A DNA stretch of 56,672 bases from an uncultured Bacteroidales bacterium (GTDB taxonomy: Bacteria; Bacteroidota; Bacteroidia; Bacteroidales; UBA932). The translations under genes were made by a program, and so were the position numbers. The notes beneath the pieces are model-generated. The model had not been told where the DNA came from. It saw only the letters and a list, made by a program, of their open reading frames with translations, and searched no databases. The stretch spans positions 1 through 56,672 of the forward strand of contig CALUSC010000012.1 of the NCBI GenBank assembly GCA_944323345.1, in the 5' to 3' direction. Within the stretch, counting starts at the first letter, position 1. The number at the start of each line of letters is the position of its first letter. Below, piece after piece: positions 33,936-41,308 of this stretch.

Positions 33936-35059
33936 TGTCTCGCTGGTTTTCTATTCTTTTTTTTGTCGCGGCATTGCATGCATGCAGCCCGGATTTTTCC
34001 CTTGATGCAGAAATCGGTTCGGACGCTTATGATGGTGTGACGGTATATATGATCAGAAAGCATCCTGTCGAGCGTTCTGAAGACTTTGTCATGGACAGTA
34101 CGGTCATTGCCGGAGGCCGCTATTCCTTTTCTTGTCCGGTGACGGACGGGGCTTTCATTGCCGGTTTCGAACTGGCACCGAAGGATACTGTAGGACATAC
34201 GGTCTTTTATTATGATCTTCCTGATGCCAGCTGTGTGGTGGAGCCGGGCAAGGTCAGTCTGGTATATACGGAATACGGTGTTTCAGTGTCAGGTACGCCG
34301 TGGAACGAGGATTATGAACGGCTGGTGTTGGCTCCTTCGAGGCGGGCACGTGCCAGTTCTGCTGAATATGTGGACAGGACTTCTCTTTCAGATTCCGTAA
34401 GCGTCTTCTATGAGCGTGTCAAGCCTGATTTCGTGTCATTTATACGGAAATATGCTGGTACCGGCCCTGGAATTACCCTGTTCTTCAGCAGGAGCAGACA
34501 GTTTTATGCCGATTCCCTGTATGATGAACTGTGCAGTTCGGTGCCTCAGGAGTATATTGCCATGGAGCTGGCCGGAGAAAAGCGTAGGAGTGCGGAAATG
34601 GAGGCTGAAGCTGCTGCGAAAAAAATGATAAGAGTCGGGAATCCGTATGTGGATTTCATTTCCAGGACTTTTGACGGGGAGACTGTCAGACTGTCTGATT
34701 TCGTCCGCCCGGGACATGTGACGCTTCTGGATTTCTGGGCTTCATGGTGTCGTCCGTGCCGGGCGGAAATACCGGAGCTGAAACGGCTGTATGAAAAATA
34801 TCATGAAGCCGGTCTGCAGATTATCAGCGTATCTTTGGATACTGACAAGAATGCGTGGAGCGGGGCAGTGGCGGAAGAAAACATGCCATGGCCCCAATGG
34901 TCTGTCCTGGATGGATTCGAGAGCAGTTCTGCAAAGGCTTATGCGGTGCATTCTATCCCGTTTGTCGTACTGATAGATGCGGACGGGAAGATTGCGCTGG
35001 TGAATATCCACGGTCAGTCCCTGGAAGACAAGATCAGGGAATCAGTAGCTGTTCCATGA
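33932..35059 (+). CDS. TlpA-family thiol-disulfide oxidoreductase lipoprotein
   Basis: A 375-residue lipoprotein (lipobox LHAC, Cys18) with an N-terminal beta-rich DUF4369-like domain, a helical linker and a C-terminal TlpA thioredoxin domain with active site WCRPC (Cys273 and Cys276) and the cis-proline segment SIPFVVLIDADG. This is the common Bacteroidota layout for periplasmic thiol-disulfide reductases. It ends the SusCD transcript, starting with an ATGA overlap, and its tail overlaps the convergent nitroreductase gene by 18 bases. It is the third thioredoxin of the locus but less like the other two. Confidence 0.85.
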   Translation: MMSRWFSILFFVAALHACSPDFSLDAEIGSDAYDGVTVYMIRKHPVERSEDFVMDSTVIAGGRYSFSCPVTDGAFIAGFELAPKDTVGHTVFYYDLPDASCVVEPGKVSLVYTEYGVSVSGTPWNEDYERLVLAPSRRARASSAEYVDRTSLSDSVSVFYERVKPDFVSFIRKYAGTGPGITLFFSRSRQFYADSLYDELCSSVPQEYIAMELAGEKRRSAEMEAEAAAKKMIRVGNPYVDFISRTFDGETVRLSDFVRPGHVTLLDFWASWCRPCRAEIPELKRLYEKYHEAGLQIISVSLDTDKNAWSGAVAEENMPWPQWSVLDGFESSSAKAYAVHSIPFVVLIDADGKIALVNIHGQSLEDKIRESVAVP

Positions 35060-35575
35060 TGATATTTCTTCGAGGGGTTTTCTGATTTTCTTCCTTATTT
35101 CGCAGTCAGGGTAACCCATGGTGATCAGAAGCGGTATTCTTTTATTCCCCGGTACTCCGAGAATTCCGGCGACTTTCTTTTCGTCGAACCATCCGAGTAT
35201 GCAAGTGCCAAGTCCTTTTTCGGCAGCCTGGAGGCAGAAATGTTCCACGGCAATCCCCAGATCCAGCATGCAGTAGTCTTTGTTTTTCAGCATGCTGCCT
35301 ATCTTGGCCGTGAAGTTCATTTTTTCGAGTACTACTGCTATGATGACAGGAACATCGGCGGCGAACTTGTTCATGCCGAGGCTTGCTGCAGCAGTTCCTA
35401 TTTCCTTTATCTTGTCCTTGTCATCCACGGCGATGAAGTGCCACGGCTGCGAATTGCATGCTGAAGGTGCGAGCCTGGCGGCTTCAATACATTCCGTCAC
35501 AAGTGTTCTGTCTACATCGTCCGGCAGATATTTCCTGGTACTCTGGCGGTTCAGGATCAGTTCATGAAAATCCAT
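35042..35575 (-). CDS. Nitroreductase-family FMN oxidoreductase
   Basis: A 177-residue FMN-dependent NAD(P)H oxidoreductase. It shows the nitroreductase opening LILNRQSTRKYLPDDV with the FMN-phosphate arginines, the APSACNSQPWHFIAV motif near residue 36, and the C-terminal glycine-rich GLGTCILGWFDEKKVAGILGV. Substrates in the family range from nitroaromatics to quinones and flavins; this one is not known. It is a single-gene unit with its own promoter and overlaps the convergent TlpA gene. Confidence 0.9.
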   Translation of the reverse strand: MDFHELILNRQSTRKYLPDDVDRTLVTECIEAARLAPSACNSQPWHFIAVDDKDKIKEIGTAAASLGMNKFAADVPVIIAVVLEKMNFTAKIGSMLKNKDYCMLDLGIAVEHFCLQAAEKGLGTCILGWFDEKKVAGILGVPGNKRIPLLITMGYPDCEIRKKIRKPLEEISSWNSY

Positions 35576-35600
35576 TTCTGCAATTTTTTCGAATTCTTCG

Positions 35601-35608
35601 CAAATTTA
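35601..35608 (-). promoter_or_regulatory. Promoter -7 box of the nitroreductase gene
   Basis: Minus-strand TAAATTTG, 26 bases upstream of the ATG. Confidence 0.55.
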
Positions 35609-35705
35609 GTGTTTTATTTGACAGATACTATGCCGGTGTGCAGGATCTTCAAATGCAACACAAAAAAAAGAGAGTCACATTTTTGCAACTCTCTGATTTT
35701 CAGTG

Positions 35706-35778
35706 TGGTGTCACCGGGAATCGAACCAGGGACACAAGGATTTTCAGTCCTTTGCTCTACCAACTGAGCTATGACACC
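35706..35778 (-). tRNA. tRNA-Phe (GAA)
   Basis: A 73-base cloverleaf on the minus strand. The acceptor arm is GGTGTCA with TGACACC, the D arm contains AGCTCAGTTGGTAGAGC, the anticodon loop CTGAAAA reads GAA, and the T arm contains GGTTCGATTCC. The discriminator is A, and CCA is not encoded. Confidence 0.95.
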
Positions 35779-35816
35779 GACTTTAATGAACTGCCCTCAC
35801 TTTTTGTTTGGGATTG

Positions 35817-35824
35817 CAAAGATA
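35817..35824 (-). promoter_or_regulatory. Promoter -7 box of the tRNA-Phe gene
   Basis: Minus-strand TATCTTTG (TAnnTTTG), 38 bases upstream of the tRNA 5' end. Confidence 0.5.
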
Positions 35825-35872
35825 GTCAACATTTCTTTGCCTGCAAATTTTTTTTGACTTTTTTCGCAAAAA

Positions 35873-36862
35873 TCATCGGATATACTCATAAGCTATCTCC
35901 GAAATACGCGCTATCGTTTTTTCGCACTCCTCAGGGCCGCATCCGGCTCCGGTAATGAAAACCGCTATGGAATAATGCCTCCCGTCAGGCAGCTCGACTA
36001 TACCGATGTCGTTTACAGCCATGATTTTCCCGTCAGGATCCATGTCTCCGGTGCCGGTCTTGTGGGCAATCGTTGTTCCGTCGTCAGGAATCGGGGCAGG
36101 AATCCTTTTCTGTCCCGTATGGCATCCGCTCATGGTTTTCCATACGAATTCCGAATATTCATCTGAATGGCGCATCCTGTAGAATTTTTCCAAAAGCGAT
36201 ACCGCCGACAGGGGAGTGCTCCAGTTGTCATGGCATAGGGCCTGGTTTTCATGCATCTCCGCTTCTGTATATCTGATCCTGAAACCGTCTGTTCCCAAGC
36301 TTCTGACGTATGAATCCGTATACTCAGGTCCGCCGGTCAGTCCGAAAAGGATATCGCATGCATTGTTGTCGCTCCAGACCAGCGTATATTCCAGCAATTC
36401 TTCCCATGTGAATACTCCGCCGTCGGGGAATGAATCCCGTAAAGGACTCCAGGTATTTTCCTGAAGCTGCCCTTTTGCGACCTCGATAGCGGAAGAAAGC
36501 TCTGTTCCTGAATCTTTCAGCCATCCGCACACGGCCAGAGCCTGATGAAACTTGAATACGCTCAGCATCGGAAATCTCCAGCCGTTGTCTGTTTCCCGCT
36601 CCCGGACACTGCCGGCGGCAATACATAAGGTATCACTGCCATATATCAGGCCGATACCGATACAAGCATCGACCGAATCGGCAGCTGCTTCCATTCTGCC
36701 GCGCATTTCTTCCAGATTGAGCCGGCTGCCATGACCGGAATATGACTTATAGAGCCATCCGGCAATGATCCCTATTGCCGCGGCTGCGGCAATATTCAAG
36801 ACTGCGAGAACGATGGCTTTATTCCTGGACGGATTTTTCCGGTATCTTTTCATATCTTCCAT
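35873..36862 (-). CDS. Class A beta-lactamase, subclass A2 type
   Basis: A 329-residue serine beta-lactamase. The active-site motifs are SVFK (Ser101, Lys104), SDN (Ser164-Asn166), a Glu-rich omega-loop stretch TEAEMHEN near residue 200, and KTG (Lys268-Gly270). The extended omega-loop and the DNWSTPLSA segment are characteristic of the Bacteroidota-associated A2 group (CfxA, CepA, CblA, PER relatives). The N terminus has a charged stretch and then one long hydrophobic segment (residues 15-37) without a clear cleavage motif, so the enzyme may stay membrane-anchored. Whether it confers resistance cannot be told from sequence. It has its own promoter, back to back with the next gene's. Confidence 0.88.
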   Translation of the reverse strand: MEDMKRYRKNPSRNKAIVLAVLNIAAAAAIGIIAGWLYKSYSGHGSRLNLEEMRGRMEAAADSVDACIGIGLIYGSDTLCIAAGSVRERETDNGWRFPMLSVFKFHQALAVCGWLKDSGTELSSAIEVAKGQLQENTWSPLRDSFPDGGVFTWEELLEYTLVWSDNNACDILFGLTGGPEYTDSYVRSLGTDGFRIRYTEAEMHENQALCHDNWSTPLSAVSLLEKFYRMRHSDEYSEFVWKTMSGCHTGQKRIPAPIPDDGTTIAHKTGTGDMDPDGKIMAVNDIGIVELPDGRHYSIAVFITGAGCGPEECEKTIARISEIAYEYIR

Positions 36863-36885
36863 GACATTCTGTTATAAGGCGGGAA

Positions 36886-36893
36886 CAAAGATA
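36886..36893 (-). promoter_or_regulatory. Promoter -7 box of the beta-lactamase gene
   Basis: Minus-strand TATCTTTG, 23 bases upstream of the beta-lactamase ATG and separated by one base from the opposing plus-strand box. Confidence 0.6.
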
Positions 36894-36894
36894 C

Positions 36895-36902
36895 TATATT
36901 TG
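36895..36902 (+). promoter_or_regulatory. Promoter -7 box of the 36960 exported-protein operon
   Basis: Plus-strand TATATTTG, 57 bases upstream of the ATG at 36960. Confidence 0.6.
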
Positions 36903-36959
36903 CAAAATTGTTTTTATGGATAATAATGACTACTTTTAAGCCAAATTTGCATGACCGTT

Positions 36960-37523
36960 ATGAAAAAAATATTGTTTGCTCTGCTGGTGCTCTTTTGCGC
37001 TATACCTTCTTTTGCACAAAATGGCTTGACATTCAAGGGGATACCTGTCGAAGGAAGAGCCGAAAGATTCGTAGCCAGGCTGAAAGCCCAGGGATGCATC
37101 CTGATCCGGCGCAGTTTTAACGAATACACTCTGGCGGGAAGTTTTACCAGTTTCAAGAACTGTATGATCATCGTTTCCGCATCGGATGACAGGAAAGTGG
37201 CTTCCGTCAGCGTCCTGCTTCCGGAACAGGAAACATGGAGCGGAATAGAACGCCAGTATTTCCTGTATAAGGATTCGTATATCGCCAAGTACGGGAATCC
37301 GGTAATGTCCTGCGAGGATTTCGAGACAGAATCTGACGGCATCGAACTCCGGCTGCTCAACAGCGGCAAGTGCCATTATGCCACTCTGTTTGAACTCAAG
37401 GGGAAAGGGCGAATTGCCATTTCCATCGTCGAATCAGGCTACATGCAGCCGCGGCTCGGAATCGTCTATGTGAACCAGGATGAAATCAGCCATCAGAGGC
37501 TGCAGATGTTCAGGGACATATAA
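36960..37523 (+). CDS. Exported protein of unknown function
   Basis: A 187-residue protein with a clear signal peptide (MKKILFALLVLFCAIPSFAQ) and otherwise no motif I recognise. The mature part alternates beta strands and charged turns (LTFKGIPVEGRAERFVARLKA near the front, then RLLNSGKCHYATLFELKG), with two cysteines about 20 residues apart in the second half that could form a disulfide. The ATG at 36960 gives the better signal peptide than the one at 36951. It is probably the first gene of the run leading to trkH, with 10 bases to the next ATG. The opening GIPVEG-A-RF-A-LK may indicate a small Bacteroidota-specific family. Confidence 0.7.
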   Translation: MKKILFALLVLFCAIPSFAQNGLTFKGIPVEGRAERFVARLKAQGCILIRRSFNEYTLAGSFTSFKNCMIIVSASDDRKVASVSVLLPEQETWSGIERQYFLYKDSYIAKYGNPVMSCEDFETESDGIELRLLNSGKCHYATLFELKGKGRIAISIVESGYMQPRLGIVYVNQDEISHQRLQMFRDI

Positions 37524-37533
37524 TATCGGCCCT

Positions 37534-38397
37534 ATGTTCAAAAAGTTTTTCAGAAAGTTTTTTCCGGTGAAAATGTCGATGAGTGTAAAACTGACATTTG
37601 CACTCGGCGCGATAGCTGTCATTCTCCTGCTGTCGAGCATCATTTCCATTATGGAATACAGGAGGATGAGCGATTATGTATCCAATCTTATAGCTTCGAA
37701 TATAAACTGCATCAATATCGCCCAGAAACTGGCCAATGAAAGCGACAGTTACAATCTCCAGCTGCTCGCCATCATCGGCGAGAATGATCCGGAAATGATT
37801 CCTGAGATAGACCACAATGCATTTCTCGAAGAATATGACAGCCTTAAACTGACGCTGGACAGCAGGGAGGCTGTGGCCCGTGCGGATTCCGTGATATATG
37901 CATATTCTGCTTACATGTTGACATCCATGGAATTCGAGAAAGTCATCATGAACGATTTCATAGACAACAGGGACTGGTATTTCAAAAGGCTTCAGCCCAA
38001 GTACCAGAGACTGAAATCGGATATCGAGAAACTGAACGACGTCATTTATCTCCAGCTTAAAGAAAATTCGCAGACATTCCAGGACGGATTTTACAGAAGT
38101 ATAATTCCGGGTGTAGTTTCAGTGGGAGCCGGACTCCTGCTCGTCCTTCTGCTGCTTGTCTTCATTCTCATATATTATATCAGGCCGCTGAAGAAAATGC
38201 TGGCCGGTATAACCGAATATCAGGCGGCCGGACGACGCTATAACTACGAGTTTGAAGGAGACGACGAACTGGTCCGGCTGAATTCCGGACTCGGAGATCT
38301 CATAGAGGAGAATGCCGAACTGAAGAAACGTGTCTCCAGGCTCAGGGAAGAGCGGGAGAAACTGATAGAGTCGACATCCGCGGCTCAGGAATTATAA
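37534..38397 (+). CDS. Two-helix membrane sensor-like protein with HAMP-like segment and coiled-coil tail
   Basis: A 287-residue inner-membrane protein. One transmembrane helix (LTFALGAIAVILLLSSIISI) precedes a periplasmic helical domain of about 150 residues, resembling the four-helix sensor of chemoreceptors. A second helix (VSVGAGLLLVLLLLVFILIYY) follows, then a HAMP-like stretch starting IRPLKKMLAGITEYQAAG and a coiled-coil end (ENAELKKRVSRLREEREKL). It then stops: no kinase, cyclase or methyl-accepting domain follows, so it resembles a sensor truncated after HAMP. I begin at the ATG at 37534, since the earlier ATG at 37480 lies inside the upstream gene. It lies 13 bases before trkH and may modulate it (inference). 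Confidence 0.65.
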   Translation: MFKKFFRKFFPVKMSMSVKLTFALGAIAVILLLSSIISIMEYRRMSDYVSNLIASNINCINIAQKLANESDSYNLQLLAIIGENDPEMIPEIDHNAFLEEYDSLKLTLDSREAVARADSVIYAYSAYMLTSMEFEKVIMNDFIDNRDWYFKRLQPKYQRLKSDIEKLNDVIYLQLKENSQTFQDGFYRSIIPGVVSVGAGLLLVLLLLVFILIYYIRPLKKMLAGITEYQAAGRRYNYEFEGDDELVRLNSGLGDLIEENAELKKRVSRLREEREKLIESTSAAQEL

Positions 38398-38410
38398 AGG
38401 GAGTCCGGGC

Positions 38411-39862
38411 ATGGATATCAAGGTTATATCTCGTAATGTGGGACAGGCGCTGCTCATCAGCGCTTTGTTCATGTTCTTTTCTCTTATAGTTTCTGTCGCC
38501 AACGGCAAGGATTCCGCATTCGGCCCGTTGGCCATCAGTTTCATCATTACGTTCGTAGTGGGCATATTCCCGTTTATCTTCGTCAGGAAAGCTTCTTCGA
38601 TTTCCCTTCAGGACGGTTTCATGATCATAGTCCTGTCCTGGCTCCTGTCCTTCATATTCGGAATGTTGCCCTATGTCCTGTGGGGCGGAGAATTTACGCT
38701 CATCAACGCATGGTTCGAGAGTGTGTCCGGATACACCACTACAGGTTCCACCATCCTTACGAATGTGGAAGGCTTGCCGGACAGCCTTATATTCTGGCGC
38801 TCTTCCACGCATTTCATCGGCGGATTGGGTGTAGTGGTTTTCCTGCTGTTGATCATTCCGGACGCCAGCCCGTTCCGCATGCGTCTGACGAACATGGAAC
38901 TGTCCTCACTTTCGAGAGAAGGATACAGGTTCCGTTCCATCAAGACAGTCCACGTCATAGCTTTTGTATATGTCGGACTCGCTGCAGTAGAGACCCTGCT
39001 CCTGATGCTTGCAGGCATGTCTTTCTTCGATGCCGTGAACCATTCTTTCAGTACAGTCGCCACGGGAGGATTCAGTACGAAGAATGCCTCCATTGCATAT
39101 TATGATTCGGCTGCCATCGACATTATCCTGATAGTATTCATGATATTGTCGTCCATTCATTTCGGTCTGCTTTTCGGAGTGTTTGCCAGCAGGTCCCTCA
39201 AGCCTTTCAGGCATCCCGTAGTCAGATTTTTCCTGGGGACGATCCTATTGCTGACTGTGCTTGTATCCATATCCCTGAAGGTATCCGGAACATATTCCAG
39301 CTGGGGAAACGCCATTCTCGACTCTGCTTTCCAGGTTACCACTTTCATTACCACTACCGGATTCGGCACGGCAGACAACAACGGATGGCCGGTATTCGCG
39401 AACATCCTCCTTTTGTATGCTGCTTTCCAGTGCGGATGCTCAGGATCTACTACCGGAGGTGTCAAGTCCGACAGAATGTACATCGTATTCAAGTCGATAG
39501 CCCGTCAGGTAAAACAGAACCTGCATCCTTCATCGATAATGCAGCTCAGGGTGGGAAACCATTTCATGAAAGACGATGCCGCATCAGCCGCAGTATTGTA
39601 TATAGTATTCTACATGATAGTACTTATGATCTCTTTCTTGCTTCTGGTCATGTTCGGCGTAGATGTGTCGGAAGCCGTTTCGGGTGCCCTGACCTCTTTG
39701 GGAAATGCCGGTCCGGGGCTGGGTTCCATAAGTACCATGGGAAATTATGCTTCCCAGCTCGGTATCGCCAAATTCATTTATTCCGTGGACATGATACTGG
39801 GCCGTCTGGAAATTTATCCCATGTTCATCGTTTTTTCTTTAATTTTCAAAAGAAGTAAATGA
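38411..39862 (+). CDS. trkH: TrkH-family potassium uptake protein
   Basis: A 483-residue inner-membrane ion-conducting subunit of the Trk/Ktr family. The four pore-loop repeats with central glycines are visible: GYTTTGST near residue 110, STVATGGFS near 217, TTTGFGT near 318 and SLGNAGPGLG near 435. K+ uptake normally requires the cytosolic NAD/ATP-binding TrkA (or KtrA) subunit; no TrkA gene is adjacent, unlike the usual trkA-trkH order. The HAMP-like membrane protein upstream is co-transcribed. The stop overlaps the helicase gene by four bases. Confidence 0.92.
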   Translation: MDIKVISRNVGQALLISALFMFFSLIVSVANGKDSAFGPLAISFIITFVVGIFPFIFVRKASSISLQDGFMIIVLSWLLSFIFGMLPYVLWGGEFTLINAWFESVSGYTTTGSTILTNVEGLPDSLIFWRSSTHFIGGLGVVVFLLLIIPDASPFRMRLTNMELSSLSREGYRFRSIKTVHVIAFVYVGLAAVETLLLMLAGMSFFDAVNHSFSTVATGGFSTKNASIAYYDSAAIDIILIVFMILSSIHFGLLFGVFASRSLKPFRHPVVRFFLGTILLLTVLVSISLKVSGTYSSWGNAILDSAFQVTTFITTTGFGTADNNGWPVFANILLLYAAFQCGCSGSTTGGVKSDRMYIVFKSIARQVKQNLHPSSIMQLRVGNHFMKDDAASAAVLYIVFYMIVLMISFLLLVMFGVDVSEAVSGALTSLGNAGPGLGSISTMGNYASQLGIAKFIYSVDMILGRLEIYPMFIVFSLIFKRSK

Positions 39863-41295
39863 TGGGAAGCGCCGATTTCCTTTATTCCGGTTTTATCAAG
39901 GCTTTGAAATTCGAACCGACGGCCTGCCAGAAAAATTTGTTCAGGAATCTTTCCGATTTCCTGAACAATGACGGGAGCGACATAATGGTGGTGAACGGCT
40001 ATGCCGGTACCGGAAAGACTACCGCCATTTCTGCGGCCATATCTTTTCTGAAGAGCCTGAATGTGAAATGCATCCTTCTGGCTCCGACCGGCAGGGCGGC
40101 CAAAGTGCTTGCCGGCTATGCCCACAGTCCGGCATATACTGTCCATAAACATATTTACAGACAGAAGTCGGTGACCGGAGCAGGTTTCGGAGAATTTGTC
40201 ATCGGTCCGAACAAGGACAAGGATGCTGTATATTTCGTGGATGAGGTCTCTCTCATAGGGTTCGACAGCGGCATGCAGCCGAATATGTTCGGCTCAGGGA
40301 ATCTTCTGGAAGATCTGGCGGAATATGTCAGAAAAGGCGCCGGAAACAAACTGATACTTATAGGCGACAAGGCCCAGCTGCCGCCTGTGGGACTGGATGT
40401 GAGTCCGGCCTTGTCACCGGACTATATGTCATTGCTCGGAGACGCGGCCTGGTCCGAACTGACGACAGTCGTGAGGCAGCAGTCCGGCTCCGGCATCCTG
40501 AAAAACGCGACGATGCTGCGGAGCATGATAGGCAGGACGGAGAATATGGGGGCGGATGACATTAAAATAGAACTGGATGTGGGCAAGTCTCCTGATATCG
40601 AAAGGATTTCCGGTGCGGAACTCATAGAGAAACTGACGGAAGCCTATTCAGAATACGGGGATGAAGAGACGGTAGTCATCTGCAGGTCCAACAGGCGGGC
40701 CATCAAGTATAATCTCGGCATCAGGGCATCCGTGCAGTTCAAGGAAGAAATGCTGGTCCGCGGAGACAGGCTGATGATAGTCAAGAACTGTTACCAGTTT
40801 ACGGAAGGCCTGAAAGACGTAGACTATATCGCGAACGGAGACATTGCCGTACTGGAAAGCATCTCCGGTTATGAAGAGCGGTACGGGCTGCATTTCGCCA
40901 AAGCCCGGCTTTCGTTTCCGGATTACGGGGACCAGGAGATAACGGCCACTGTCATACTCGATACGCTGACTTCAGAAAGCCCGTCTCTGACTGCAGAACA
41001 GCAGAATATGCTGTATGAAGGTGTCAATGAGGATTATTCGCATATCAGCGGCAGAAAAAAGCGCTACGAAGCCGTCAGGGAGGACAAGTATTTCAATGCC
41101 CTGCAACTGAAATACGCTAATGCCATAACCTGCCACAAGTCCCAGGGCGGCCAATGGAAATGTGTCTTTATCGACAATCCGTTCTGGCAGGACGGCCTTA
41201 GCCCGGATGACCTGAAATGGCTGTACACTGCGATTACCAGAAGCACCTCAAAAGTATATCTGGTAAATTTCAAGGATTCTTTTTTTACAATATAA
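39859..41295 (+). CDS. RecD2-like AAA ATPase / superfamily 1 DNA helicase
   Basis: A 478-residue cytosolic ATPase with Walker A GYAGTGKT (residues 47-54), a Q-motif-like TACQ before it, Walker B VDEVSLIG and GDKAQLPPVG, all typical of RecD-type helicases. A C-terminal UvrD-like domain has NAITCHKSQGGQWKCVFID and YTAITRSTSKVYLV (motifs V-VI). It lacks the RecB/RecC partners and the long N-terminal region of RecD2, so it is a short stand-alone relative, probably a 5'-3' helicase for repair. It overlaps trkH by four bases; the link to ion transport is probably just operon packing. Confidence 0.85.
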   Translation: MMGSADFLYSGFIKALKFEPTACQKNLFRNLSDFLNNDGSDIMVVNGYAGTGKTTAISAAISFLKSLNVKCILLAPTGRAAKVLAGYAHSPAYTVHKHIYRQKSVTGAGFGEFVIGPNKDKDAVYFVDEVSLIGFDSGMQPNMFGSGNLLEDLAEYVRKGAGNKLILIGDKAQLPPVGLDVSPALSPDYMSLLGDAAWSELTTVVRQQSGSGILKNATMLRSMIGRTENMGADDIKIELDVGKSPDIERISGAELIEKLTEAYSEYGDEETVVICRSNRRAIKYNLGIRASVQFKEEMLVRGDRLMIVKNCYQFTEGLKDVDYIANGDIAVLESISGYEERYGLHFAKARLSFPDYGDQEITATVILDTLTSESPSLTAEQQNMLYEGVNEDYSHISGRKKRYEAVREDKYFNALQLKYANAITCHKSQGGQWKCVFIDNPFWQDGLSPDDLKWLYTAITRSTSKVYLVNFKDSFFTI

Positions 41296-41308
41296 CCAAC
41301 TGAACGAG

